NCBI GenBank assembly: GCA_963744875.1
Contig: CAVUVQ010000020.1
Coordinates: 310,001 to 374,000 of the forward strand
DNA length: 64,000 nt
DNA from: JACDAE01 sp963744875
GTDB lineage: Bacteria; Chloroflexota; Ktedonobacteria; Ktedonobacterales; Ktedonobacteraceae
Direction of reading: 5' to 3'
In this document: piece by piece, positions 32,556 to 42,053 of the stretch
Position numbering within the stretch: the first letter of the stretch is position 1
Layout of the letters: the number at the start of each line of letters is the position of its first letter
Position numbers and translations under genes: made by a program
The notes under the pieces: generated by a model
Databases searched by the model: none
Told to the model about the DNA's origin: nothing
The model's input: the letters and a program-made list of their open reading frames with translations, nothing else

Positions 32556-34655
32556 TTACTCTTTCGCAAGGAACTCTATTTGAGCGTGCTTGTCTCCATG
32601 GGTGGCTACCAGACGGGCGGGTCGCCCACGAACCCAAATTCGTTCTACCCGGATACTCTTCCATCCTTCAGGCAGAACTATTGGGTACTCACACCAACTC
32701 TCAGGCTCTCCTGGTCCCAGCCGTAACCCCGTCAATCCATAGAGACAACTCATTAGGAAGCCACTCAGGTTCGTAATGAAGGGACCAACGCGTGGCCTAT
32801 CAGGTGTAGAGAGCGAAACTTCGTCGGTATTACTGAATGGCTCGAACAGGAAGTCGGCATAGCCTCGTTCAAAGAGGTGCGTACTGAGCGTGCGATCACC
32901 TGCTCGTGCTGCATACACTCCAAGGAGGGCTGAGAGCATTGGCGCTCCCACATACTTCTCTGCCAGAGGGAGGTAATAGGCAAGCGTTGCCTGCTCGATC
33001 TGCTCGCCAGGGCGATAGGTTAAAGGGAAGAATGCGGCTAATGCCTCAGGTGTGGTCCCACCTTCTTCCGTAGGGGTATAGTCTTCATGGTTGAGAAGAA
33101 CATGCGTCTCTGGATCGAGAGGAATGACGAGATGGGTGGCAATCTCTTCCCATTTCTCAGGAACCTTACGTCCAAGTCGGAGAGCCAGAGATGCTGCTTC
33201 GCGCAATACCACATTCGCAGCTATATTAGTATAGGCGTTGTTGTTGACGGGTTTTCCAGTTTCAGCAATCCCGATCACGTTCAGAAGTTCATATCCTCGC
33301 TCAGTCCTGGTCACTCTACTCTCAAGCCATTCAGCGGCCCCTTTCAGGACGGGCCATGCCTGCTGTTGCAGAAAGTCTTCATCCCCTGTGGCGTGTGCAT
33401 ATTGAGCGAAGGCAAAGGCGACATCGAGGGTTACATGGTGTTCAAAGACATTGCCAGGTGACATTGGTGGTGCCACCTCTTCTCCATAAGTCGCGCTGCT
33501 CTCCCAGGGAAATTGGATGCCCCGGTATCCCTGGAGTTTGGCGTGAGACCGCGCTGCGGGAAGTCGATCGCTACGATAGGTTAAGATGGGGAGGGCTGCA
33601 TCAGGTGCGGTAAGGAGCAAGGGAGGGACCACGAAGGTCTCCAAATCCCACATAATATGCCCGTAATAATAATTATAGTTTGGCCACATTGCCAGCCCAA
33701 AGGGCGTGGTGCTACTGGGAGAAGAAGGGTGAATGGAGGTGTGCAGGTAGAAGAAAGCGGCATCCGCCATCGCTTGCCAACGTTCCTCAGCCCCCTGCAA
33801 GAGCACGCGACCTTTCCAGAGTTCTTCCCATGCCGCACGATTTTCCTGCCGTATCGTCTCAAAACCTCGCTCTTTGGCGAGATATGCAAGGCGCGTTGCC
33901 TGCCAATCCGGTTCATGATGATAGGAACTGGGAACCATGCTGGCGATCTGATGGAGCGTATAGGTGAAACCCGGCTTTCCTTGAAAGGTATAACTGGTTG
34001 CCAGGGGAAGCTGCTCTCCCCATTCATCACATGAGCGTTCCGCTTCATCCGCACCAAGGAGCTCTGTCACATAGGCAACTCCACAGGTAGAGAGTCCCCC
34101 GGCCATCTCCCAGCGCAGCGAACCATCAACCACAGAGGTACTTGATCCAGGCAAACGCGTGGTTCGTGCGAGCCATTTTCCCGCGCTTCCATTTGGGTCA
34201 ACGGTGGCGCGAAGGGTCAGATGACATGGCTGATCCACCTGTATCTGTACCTGCTGAAGCGCGAGGCTGGGAAGAGAACGGCTGCAAAAGGTCAGTATTT
34301 CTATGTGGGCAGTGATCCCATCGATAGTAAAGCGAAAGCGCGTATGCAGTTCGCCACAGGCAAAATCATAGCGTTGCTCCTCGTAGGTGATCTGTTGGAG
34401 TGCATCGGAGAGCCACGCTTGCTCGATGCGAATGTCACCACTTAACGGATAGGGAGCAAACGGTGAACTGGCAACCTGGATAACAGGATGCACTCCGGCG
34501 CAGCCATTGACAATGGTGAGACCTGCATGTAACGGGATTGGGCGAACGCGTAACCCCATCATGCCATTGGAAAGATATGCAGGGAGAACATCGGGTTGGT
34601 ACTCTGTCAGAGGGGCCGGGCTGATGGGATGGGTTAAACGATGACTATTATACAT
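32556..34655 (-). CDS. GH65 family glycosidase, protein-glucosylgalactosylhydroxylysine glucosidase-like
   Basis: 699 residues, cytoplasmic (no signal peptide). N-terminal beta-sandwich (YLSNGMMGLRV, VNGCAGVHPVIQVASSPFAPYPL), linker helices, then an (alpha/alpha)6 barrel with HIMWDLETFVVPPLLL, YRSDRLPAARSHAKLQGYRGIQFPWES, and a C-terminal beta-sandwich. The MWD-E and QFPWES motifs and overall order match the PGGHG/ATHL1 branch of GH65, which releases glucose from glucosyl-galactosyl units, rather than the trehalose or maltose phosphorylases. It is leftward, alone, with a long 5' gap to the decarboxylase. The native bacterial substrate is unknown. Confidence 0.85.
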   Translation of the reverse strand: MYNSHRLTHPISPAPLTEYQPDVLPAYLSNGMMGLRVRPIPLHAGLTIVNGCAGVHPVIQVASSPFAPYPLSGDIRIEQAWLSDALQQITYEEQRYDFACGELHTRFRFTIDGITAHIEILTFCSRSLPSLALQQVQIQVDQPCHLTLRATVDPNGSAGKWLARTTRLPGSSTSVVDGSLRWEMAGGLSTCGVAYVTELLGADEAERSCDEWGEQLPLATSYTFQGKPGFTYTLHQIASMVPSSYHHEPDWQATRLAYLAKERGFETIRQENRAAWEELWKGRVLLQGAEERWQAMADAAFFYLHTSIHPSSPSSTTPFGLAMWPNYNYYYGHIMWDLETFVVPPLLLTAPDAALPILTYRSDRLPAARSHAKLQGYRGIQFPWESSATYGEEVAPPMSPGNVFEHHVTLDVAFAFAQYAHATGDEDFLQQQAWPVLKGAAEWLESRVTRTERGYELLNVIGIAETGKPVNNNAYTNIAANVVLREAASLALRLGRKVPEKWEEIATHLVIPLDPETHVLLNHEDYTPTEEGGTTPEALAAFFPLTYRPGEQIEQATLAYYLPLAEKYVGAPMLSALLGVYAARAGDRTLSTHLFERGYADFLFEPFSNTDEVSLSTPDRPRVGPFITNLSGFLMSCLYGLTGLRLGPGEPESWCEYPIVLPEGWKSIRVERIWVRGRPARLVATHGDKHAQIEFLAKE

Positions 34656-35165
34656 TCTAGAATCCTCACTCTTCTACAAACCAGCTCTCAAAAGATATGC
34701 AATAACGAGAACTGAACAACGGATTGTTTGCGGCTCAATGTAAGCAGAGAGTTCTCTGTATATCCTTTTTCTGCAAAAGCTCTGAACTTTCCAAAAAAAA
34801 TGCGCCTTACACTAGTGATACGGGTAGAGAGAAAGGAATGTGTCAGGTTGCTTTTAGCCATCGGGCAATTGACTATTTCTGGTTTCAAGTCGATATATGT
34901 AAAATACACTTCTCGTCAAGCCTGGCTACCGATGAAGTGGCTGTTACTTTCTTCATCCTTCCTGCGTGTTTCTAACGAAAATAAGAACGTTCATAGCAGG
35001 ATTGCTCAAGCTGCGTGAGAAAATTCTGAAGCGAGGGTTGAAGATTCGTGGGATGGAAGACCTGAGCGAATAAAAACCTGGTAACAGTCAAAGTGATGTT
35101 ATTGCGATCATGGGAAGCATCGATATTATTCTCGGGTGCGTTGATCGTTAGAAAGGGCATGAGAG
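34656..35165 (+). other. Intergenic region between the GH65 and decarboxylase genes
   Basis: About 510 bp between divergent genes, AT-rich, holding both promoters. A possible decarboxylase promoter is TTGACT (34868-34873) with AT-rich DNA 17 bp later. No gene or strong hairpin is supported. Confidence 0.5.
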
Positions 35166-36866
35166 ATGGCACAACAAGCATTCACCGTGGGGAATTATCT
35201 TGCAATCCGGCTAGAGCAAATTGGATTGAAGCATTACTTTATGGTGCCGGGCGATTATAATCTTATGTTGCTTGATCAGCTTCTGTGGAATAAGAATATT
35301 CAGCAGATCGGCTGCTGTAACGAACTGAATGCGTCCTATGCTGCTGAAGGATACGCGCGGGCGAATGGAGCAGGAGCCGTCGTTGTTACGTACAACGTCG
35401 GGGTTTTCTCCGCACTCAATGGAATTGCCGGAGCTTATGCCGAAAACCTTCCCGTGATCTTCATCTCTGGTGGGTATAACACGAATGACTCCAGCGCAAA
35501 CCACTATCTGCATCATACGCTTGGAACGCACGACTTCTCTTATCAATATGAGATGATACAAAAGGTGACCTGTGATGCCGTGCAGATCTTCCATGCCGAA
35601 GACGCGCCGTATCTGATTGATCATGCCATTCGTACTGCATTGCGTGAGCGTAAGCCAGCATATATCGAGATCCCTTGCAATCTTGCAAATCTTCCCTGCT
35701 CGGAACCACTCCCATTCGAGTCGCTTTTGCTCTCTGAGAGAAGCGATCCGAAAGCCCTTGCCAGCGCGGTTGATGCTGTCGCTAGCCTCCTCAATGATGC
35801 CCAAAATCCCCTTTTACTTGTAGGATCGCGGCTGCGTTCATATGGGGCAATTGAGAGTTTCCGCGCACTGGCAGAAGCTCTTGGTTGTGGCGTCGCTGTT
35901 ATGCCTGATGCAAAGAGCTTCTTTCCTGAAGAGCACACACAATTCGTTGGGACCTATTGGGGGAGCGTTAGCACGCCTGGATGTGAAGAGGTTGTGAAGG
36001 ATGCGGACATTATTCTTGCCGCAGGCCCTATGTACACGGACTACACGACTGTTGGCTGGAGTGCACTCCCAGCGAAAGATCGAACGATTAGCATTGATCC
36101 CAATTATGTACGCCTGCCAGGTGCTGATTACACAGGCATTGTATTGGCGGAGTTCCTCTCGGCACTGGCGAAAAAGGTGCGCAAAAATGACGCAACCCTG
36201 CGACAATACCGGAGTGAACTTGTCACTCGCATCTCACCCCCTCAAGCAGATATGAATGCTCCGCTCTCACGGGTGGAGATGGTACGTCAGATTCAAAAAG
36301 ATCTGGATGCCGAAACAACGTTATTGGTAGAGAGTGGTGATTCGTGGTTCAATGGTGAGTATATGCATCTTCCCAATGGCGCACGCTTTGAGATCGAGAT
36401 GCAGTGGGGATCGATCGGGTGGTCTGTGCCAGCAACCTTTGGGTACGCACTGGGCCTTGAAACCAACCGACGCCTCATTTCGATGATAGGTGACGGCTCC
36501 TTCCAACTTACCGCGCAGGAAGTTGCCAACATGATCCGCTATAAACTCAGCAACATTACCATCTTTTTGGTCAATAACCGCGGCTACGTCATCGAATCCG
36601 CAATTCATGATGGGCCATATAATTACTATAAAAATTGGGACTATGCTGGCCTGATCAATGCGTGGAATGCGGAGGATGGTCATGGCCTTGGCTTGAAGGC
36701 AACCACGACTGGTGAACTGGCAAATGCGATTAAGAAGGCACGAGAGCATACTGATGGGCCCACTCTTATCGAATGTCAGATAGCCCATGACGACTATACC
36801 CATGAGATGAGTGATTGGGGAAAGAAGGTTTCAGAGGCCAATTCGCGTCCACCGCAGAATCCCTGA
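35166..36866 (+). CDS. pdc: Pyruvate/indolepyruvate decarboxylase (ThDP)
   Basis: 566 residues with the three domains of the pyruvate decarboxylase family: N-terminal Pyr domain with GCCNELNASYAAEGYAR (activating Glu) and HHTLG (paired His of the active site), central domain, and C-terminal PP domain with MIGDGSFQLTAQEVANMIR and VNNRGYVIE, the ThDP-Mg motif GDG-x25-NN. The double His pattern and 560-570 length fit enzymes that make acetaldehyde from pyruvate, or indoleacetaldehyde from indolepyruvate; these cannot be separated by eye. AGAGATGG precedes the ATG. Stands alone. Rare in bacteria, it would give a fermentative outlet for sugars freed by the nearby glycosidases. Confidence 0.9.
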   Translation: MAQQAFTVGNYLAIRLEQIGLKHYFMVPGDYNLMLLDQLLWNKNIQQIGCCNELNASYAAEGYARANGAGAVVVTYNVGVFSALNGIAGAYAENLPVIFISGGYNTNDSSANHYLHHTLGTHDFSYQYEMIQKVTCDAVQIFHAEDAPYLIDHAIRTALRERKPAYIEIPCNLANLPCSEPLPFESLLLSERSDPKALASAVDAVASLLNDAQNPLLLVGSRLRSYGAIESFRALAEALGCGVAVMPDAKSFFPEEHTQFVGTYWGSVSTPGCEEVVKDADIILAAGPMYTDYTTVGWSALPAKDRTISIDPNYVRLPGADYTGIVLAEFLSALAKKVRKNDATLRQYRSELVTRISPPQADMNAPLSRVEMVRQIQKDLDAETTLLVESGDSWFNGEYMHLPNGARFEIEMQWGSIGWSVPATFGYALGLETNRRLISMIGDGSFQLTAQEVANMIRYKLSNITIFLVNNRGYVIESAIHDGPYNYYKNWDYAGLINAWNAEDGHGLGLKATTTGELANAIKKAREHTDGPTLIECQIAHDDYTHEMSDWGKKVSEANSRPPQNP

Positions 36867-37108
36867 GGGTTGCTACCTTCTCTTTTCATGGTTCGCTGGA
36901 ATGGTAAGGTGCCTTCCACAGAGTCGCTATCCTGGCTATGGAGTTGACGAAGCGATGGAAGTGAGTGTAAAATGCTCTGCGATGAAACGGAAAGAGAGCT
37001 TTTCTGGAAGGCTATCGCTCTCTGCTTCCGTGAGACATTCACAAAGAAAGAGCGAGCAACCCATTCAAGGGTCACGAAAAATTAAAGGATGAAAGAAAGG
37101 TGGAAACC

Positions 37109-37441
37109 ATGGAACCGATCGAAGAACGCGAAACAAAGGAACTCACCATTCTGCAGATTATGCCTGCGCTGCCAGGCTGGGGAGCCGTCTGGGGTACGAT
37201 AAAAGAGCCAGGCCAGGGTGAACCGGGATACACGACCGAGCCAGTCGTGTGCTGGGCCCTGGTGGAAGCAAGCGATGGGCACCGATTTGTGACGGCGATG
37301 GCACCGGATCTGGAAACCAGTGAGTTAAAACTCATGCTTGACATGGGTAACTTTCTCGGGTATGCCACCCCGTCCTATAGCCTTGACTGGATGCAACGTG
37401 CCTCTAACAAGCGATCTGAGAGCCAGACCCATCTCCCGTAA
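37109..37441 (+). CDS. Hypothetical protein, about 110 residues
   Basis: Not recognised. 110 residues from the ATG at 37109, with GAAAGGTGG upstream; a GTG at 37100 is an alternative. The chain is soluble, rich in Gly, Pro and Trp in its middle (MPALPGWGAVWGTIKEPGQG, PVVCWALVEASDGHRFVTAM), with a pattern of short beta strands. Codon use is like its neighbours, and it is the only frame with a ribosome site in this stretch, so it is probably real. It lies 240 bp after pdc and is convergent with the GH59 gene. Confidence 0.5.
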   Translation: MEPIEERETKELTILQIMPALPGWGAVWGTIKEPGQGEPGYTTEPVVCWALVEASDGHRFVTAMAPDLETSELKLMLDMGNFLGYATPSYSLDWMQRASNKRSESQTHLP

Positions 37442-37675
37442 GAGCACAGTAAATGCAAAAGGTGGGTATTCCATGTGGATACCCGCCTTCTTGCGACTCG
37501 TCAACAAGCTCTGTATTGTTGCGAGGCCAGCGTCACGAATCATTGTTGCGAAAGGTTCGGCATACACCTCCAGCTTGAAAAAGCCGCCGCCCGCGTTCGC
37601 CAGGGACCATGCTTGATCTGCCTGGTTATACGCGACTCTGTCTCAGATAGAACAGAGTCGCAGTAAATGGATTGG

Positions 37676-40132
37676 TCAGGAAACGACGACGAGTTGCCAT
37701 TGCTGATTGGTGCCCCCATTCGAGGGCCATTGGATGACTGAAGCACCGTCAGCAGTTGAGGCACCGGAGACATCAAGCAAGAGGCCGCTATTGCGATTGA
37801 CAATAGTGTAGTAGCCGCCGGACGAAACGAGCTGCCACTGCTGATTGGTACCACCGTTGTCGGTCCATTGTTCGATCTGCACGCCCTGGGTCTTGGATGC
37901 ACCCGTCACATCAAGGACCAGATCACTGTTGCGATTAACCAGTTTCACATAGCCACTGCCGACATTGACAGTCTGCCATTGCTGGTCGCTGCTAGCGTGG
38001 TTGGTGTTTTGAATAAGCAAGCCACCAGGGGCAGTTGAGGCACCGGAGATATCGAGGACTTTGCCGCTATTCCGATTGACGATATAGTAATAGGATGAGG
38101 TTGATTGGTTGGCCTTGACGCTGAAGTTCTGGTACTGAGCGTTTTGCCATCCGCTGACACCCAGACCGACCTGGCCTGAACCATAAGTCGTATCGGTCAC
38201 CGAGCCAACGGTTTTTTGATCGATAGACGCCGTGAGGGTCGAGCCCTGGAAATCAAGGCTAAGGGTATGCCAGGTATTGGTGCCCAATGCAGCGACTGAA
38301 CCGGAGGAGATAGTCGTGACGGTGCCACCAGTCGTATTTTTCAGGATGCTCCAGGCTCCGCCATTGGTCACACGCAGGTAGTAGGCATTGATGTGTGCGG
38401 GCGAGAAGCCTTGTTGTGTACCCACGCGGCCAAGAATTTCCACGTAGCCAGCCTGTTCGAGCAGGACATCACAACTCACGGTATAGTTGCTCCAGTCAAG
38501 GTCGCCGAGGAGGGTATAGGGATCGCTGGGATTGTCCCAATTGATGGGTGCTGTGGGAGCCATTTGTCGCAGACTATTGCCGCTACGACCACCACCAGCG
38601 GCAACGATTTCGAATGCACCATTCTGGTCCGAGAAGTAACGGGCTTCCTGACCAACGGAGTAACTACTGAAATTGTCGGAGTAAGGTAAAGGAAGCATTC
38701 CCGCTGCGGGACTGGTCGCGGTGCTTTTGCCCTGTCCAGAAGTCGTGGAGAAGGTATAGATGTAGCCAGCATTGACCGTAAGAGAATAGGCACCATTAGA
38801 TGGTGTGATGGAAGCTTGCTGCACGAAGTAGTCAGCAGAGTTGGAGGAGTTCAGATTGGTGCTCCAGACATGAACCGTGCCAGTTGAGAGGCCACCAGAT
38901 ACCTGGAAGTTGACTGTCTGAGCGGCGGTCGCATCGACGGTTTCGAGCACAACGCTGTAGTCGGAATTGTTGGGTGATTTGAAGGTGACATAGCTGCCGT
39001 TAGTATCGCTACCACCGAGGTAGCCGCTGGCGGAATCGATATAGTGCCAGCCGGGCTGGGTGAACTGGGTGGTATGGGCGGTGACCCAGAGTTGTTTGCC
39101 TACACTATAGTTGCCGGTCCAGGGTTGATTGGCGATCATGAGGCCAACGGTATCGTAGGGAAGGTTAGGGTAGATAGCCGCAACCAGGGGCCAGTTGATG
39201 TAGGCGGTCATTTTACCATCAATATAGCCACGGTTGATCGCACGCGCCATGGCAAAGGCACCATTATTTTCGTCCTGTGAGCCGTTCTCACTTGCCCAGA
39301 GCTGTTTGCCGAGACTGACCGCGTTGTTTGTACTGGGGCACGATGTATTGCTGCCACCATCGCCGCCTGTACAGGGGTAGTGCACACCAACGATATCGAT
39401 TGAGTTTTTGAAGGTCGAGTCGCTAGCCATCGCGTCGGCCACGCTCCAATCGGAGTCGGCACCCACAACCAGAGTGGAGAGGCCATTCGCCTTGAGCGCA
39501 CTTTTCAAATTCTCATAGAAGGCTTTGTTGTAGCCGCGTTCATTCCAGCCCCCGATATAGTCGATCGTCAGATTATGGACGCTTTTGGCTCCCTTGATCC
39601 AATTAACATAATAGTTGACCATGTCCTGGGACCAGAAGCGGTTATTGGTATCATAGACGGGAGCGCCCGTGGTGCCGATCCAGCCGGGAGCGCCCCAGGC
39701 CAGACCATAGAGTTTAATGTTGGGGTTACGGGCCTTGGCCTGTGTCATCAGCCACCATTCATAGCCACGATTGAAGTTCTGGTCGGTGGCGGTGTGCATG
39801 TAACTGGCTTCGGAGCCGTCGGTCGAATTGGTATCGCCACCGACTTCGACCTTGAGGATGTGCAGATTGGCACCAGTATTGGGCTTGAAGAGGTAGTCGA
39901 GGATCTGAGCCTGCTGCGTAGCAGGGTAGTCGAAGAGAAGGCGTGAATTGCCGCCACCGCCGCTGATCGCGCCGATGCCATCGAATGTGCGGCCCGTATT
40001 CGCGCCATTGACGGCGATGGAGGTTGTCAGGGTAGCTTTGGCGAAGGCTGGAATGCTACTGAGACTGGTGACGGCGACAGCGGCTCCGGCAGATAATTCT
40101 AAGAAGCGGCGGCGATTGAGATTTCTTTCCAT
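37676..40132 (-). CDS. Tat-exported GH59 galactocerebrosidase-like enzyme with ricin-type domain
   Basis: 818 residues from ATG 40132, where a twin-arginine signal (NRRRFLELSAGAAVAVTSL) begins; the frame is open upstream without signal. Catalytic barrel motifs match galactosylceramidase: FDGIGAISGGGGNSRLLFDYP, LHILKVEVGGD, acid/base Glu in GGWNERGY and nucleophile Glu in LWASENGS. A beta-sandwich and lectin-like GH59 domain follow (about 380-680), then a trefoil lectin (about 690-818) with NQQW/DQQW motifs. The family removes beta-galactose from glycolipids; bacterial members may act on other beta-galactosides. GGAGG is 11 bp upstream. It is convergent with the hypothetical gene and divergent from the P450. 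Confidence 0.88.
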   Translation of the reverse strand: MERNLNRRRFLELSAGAAVAVTSLSSIPAFAKATLTTSIAVNGANTGRTFDGIGAISGGGGNSRLLFDYPATQQAQILDYLFKPNTGANLHILKVEVGGDTNSTDGSEASYMHTATDQNFNRGYEWWLMTQAKARNPNIKLYGLAWGAPGWIGTTGAPVYDTNNRFWSQDMVNYYVNWIKGAKSVHNLTIDYIGGWNERGYNKAFYENLKSALKANGLSTLVVGADSDWSVADAMASDSTFKNSIDIVGVHYPCTGGDGGSNTSCPSTNNAVSLGKQLWASENGSQDENNGAFAMARAINRGYIDGKMTAYINWPLVAAIYPNLPYDTVGLMIANQPWTGNYSVGKQLWVTAHTTQFTQPGWHYIDSASGYLGGSDTNGSYVTFKSPNNSDYSVVLETVDATAAQTVNFQVSGGLSTGTVHVWSTNLNSSNSADYFVQQASITPSNGAYSLTVNAGYIYTFSTTSGQGKSTATSPAAGMLPLPYSDNFSSYSVGQEARYFSDQNGAFEIVAAGGGRSGNSLRQMAPTAPINWDNPSDPYTLLGDLDWSNYTVSCDVLLEQAGYVEILGRVGTQQGFSPAHINAYYLRVTNGGAWSILKNTTGGTVTTISSGSVAALGTNTWHTLSLDFQGSTLTASIDQKTVGSVTDTTYGSGQVGLGVSGWQNAQYQNFSVKANQSTSSYYYIVNRNSGKVLDISGASTAPGGLLIQNTNHASSDQQWQTVNVGSGYVKLVNRNSDLVLDVTGASKTQGVQIEQWTDNGGTNQQWQLVSSGGYYTIVNRNSGLLLDVSGASTADGASVIQWPSNGGTNQQWQLVVVS

Positions 40133-40480
40133 GATAAAGTAATGCCTCCTGCATGTATCCACACAATCAGCGTGGAGTGAATGCCACATCCATAGTGACA
40201 TAAATAATGCCGTAGACCTTGTACTACGTACGGTAACGGGGAAAGCAGGCTTCAACGCAAACTATGCATTTTCATTCTGCCAGTCCTTCCTTGACCGATA
40301 ACGTTCAATGTCCAGGGAAACAAAAGTGATTGCACTGCTATGAGCAATCAGAAAAACAGGTGTATTATATCTTTTGTATGTACAAAGACGCCAGATCAAG
40401 CATGAGCTTTCGTCTTTATAGCGTGTTCTGATAGAGGGCAAAGAGTTGATCGAATTGCGGTTATCAGGAATCTCTCCATC

Positions 40481-40575
40481 TTGACAAAATCCTCTTTTAT
40501 GATATACGATATATCATAGTAATGCGAGTGTATCATATTGTCACATGTATATCATATTAGCCCAGGTATATCACA
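40481..40575 (+). promoter_or_regulatory. P450 promoter with clustered TATATCAT half-sites
   Basis: TTGACA at 40481-40486, then the palindrome ATGATATA-CGA-TATATCAT (40499-40517) over the -10 region, followed by three further half-sites (TGTATCATATT, GTATATCATATT, GTATATCAC) to 40575. It looks like a repressor array controlling the P450; the regulator is not in the window. Confidence 0.5.
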
Positions 40576-40626
40576 AGCAAGATATCTTTGAGGGCTACAA
40601 AATATTCGAAGGAAAGCAGGCCATCT

Positions 40627-41870
40627 ATGTCAAAGGAATGGAGCACAGTGTCACAGGCACACTCTGATGAGCAGGCTAGTCGCTGTCCAGTTGACCACAG
40701 GACATATTCTCAGCAAAAAACCGCACAGATCGCTGAACCAACCGATCTTCCCCTTGTATGTGATGAAGCTGGTATCTGGCATGTGCGGAATTTTGAGGAG
40801 GCACGTGCCATCCTCCGCAGCCCACATACAAAGCAAGCAGGCTTTAATGCGGACATGATCGCAAAACTCCCGCGTACGATACGAGCACCCATCCTCTACC
40901 AGGAAGGTAAAACGCATCATCAGCAGCGTAAGCAGACTGCGCGTTTTTTTGCGCCGAAAGTCGTAAGTTCGCGCTACGGCTGTTAATGGAAAAATTTGCG
41001 GATCGGCTCATTATGAAGTTGCAACGGCAGAAGCGTGCAGATCTGAGTCGATTGAGCCTGGAGCAAGCAGTATGTGTTGTTTCAGAGGTGGTGGGCTTGA
41101 CCAATAGCGTGCTACCCGGTATGACTGGTCGGTTAGAGACTTTTTTTGTAGAGCCGGGCACAAAGAAATCTCCTCTGCATACCTTCTTGCATCTCTTACG
41201 TTCTCAGACCGTGATGGCTATATTCTACTTGTTCGATGTTCAGCCAGCCATCAAGGCACGCAAACGAGAGGCGAAAGAGGATGTGATCTCGCATCTTATC
41301 GGGCAGAACGCGAAAAAGAGCGAGATTTTGATGGAGTGTATTACCTATGCCGCCGCTGGCATGGTCACCACACGCGAGTTCATCAATATCGCTACCTGGC
41401 ATTTCCTGGAGCAGCCAGCGTTACGCATACGTTACCTGTCCGCTTCTGAAGAGGAACGTTATGCAATGCTCAGCGAGATATTGCGCCTGGAACCGGTGAT
41501 CGGCCACATCTATCGGCGCACAACGGCGGATCTGCGTGTAGAAAGCAATGGCGTTGTGATCCCAGAGGGTGCATTGATTGATTTGCATGTTTATAGCACC
41601 AATGCAGATGAAGCTATTGTGGGCGAACACGCTCTAGAACTGTGTCCTGCTCGTTCTCTGCACGGTGATGCAATTCCTCCTGTGCTGATGGGATTTGGTG
41701 ATGGGCATCATCGCTGCCCAGGTTCCTATATTGCGATTCAGGAGACCGATATTGTCCTCCAACGCTTACTTGCACTCGATGGTCTACGTATTGAGCAGAC
41801 GCCAACCATCCATTGGAGCGCTCTGGTTGCTGGCTATGAACTGCGCAACTTTATGATCACGCTTGCATAG
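40627..41870 (+). pseudogene. Cytochrome P450, one frameshift
   Basis: Two frames make one P450 of about 414 residues: the first (to 40986) has the N-terminal part with FFAPKVVSSRY; the second (from about 40976) has the I-helix AAAGMVTTREF, the ExxR-helix LSEILRLEPVIG, and the heme-binding loop FGDGHHRCPGSY with the Cys ligand. A single missing base near 40975 (expected RYRLLMEKFADRL) joins them. It is a soluble bacterial class enzyme; the substrate is unknown and no ferredoxin or reductase is adjacent. ATG 40627 is chosen over TTG 40588. Either a sequencing slip or a dead gene. Confidence 0.8.
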
Positions 41871-41943
41871 CTCTTGAAAAGAGCGAAGTTTTTCCGTAAT
41901 AGTGTACGTCAATGTGCATGCGATCTCCCCTTCCTTATGTCTC

Positions 41944-42013
41944 TTGACATCCTGATGTGAGAGGCATACTATAGTGCGCAAAGCATCTGTTGCATTTTCA
42001 ACAGATGCTTTGC
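41944..42013 (+). promoter_or_regulatory. purU promoter followed by a 5'-end hairpin
   Basis: TTGACA (41944-41949), 17 bp, TACTAT (41967-41972). A perfect 15-bp stem (41978-41992 / 41999-42013, loop 6) begins at the expected first transcribed base, so it would cap the mRNA. It also contains A/T-rich flank, so attenuation is a possible alternative. Confidence 0.6.
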
Positions 42014-42053
42014 ATAAAATAATACAGATAAAAATAAGGTGGAAAAGTCGCCC

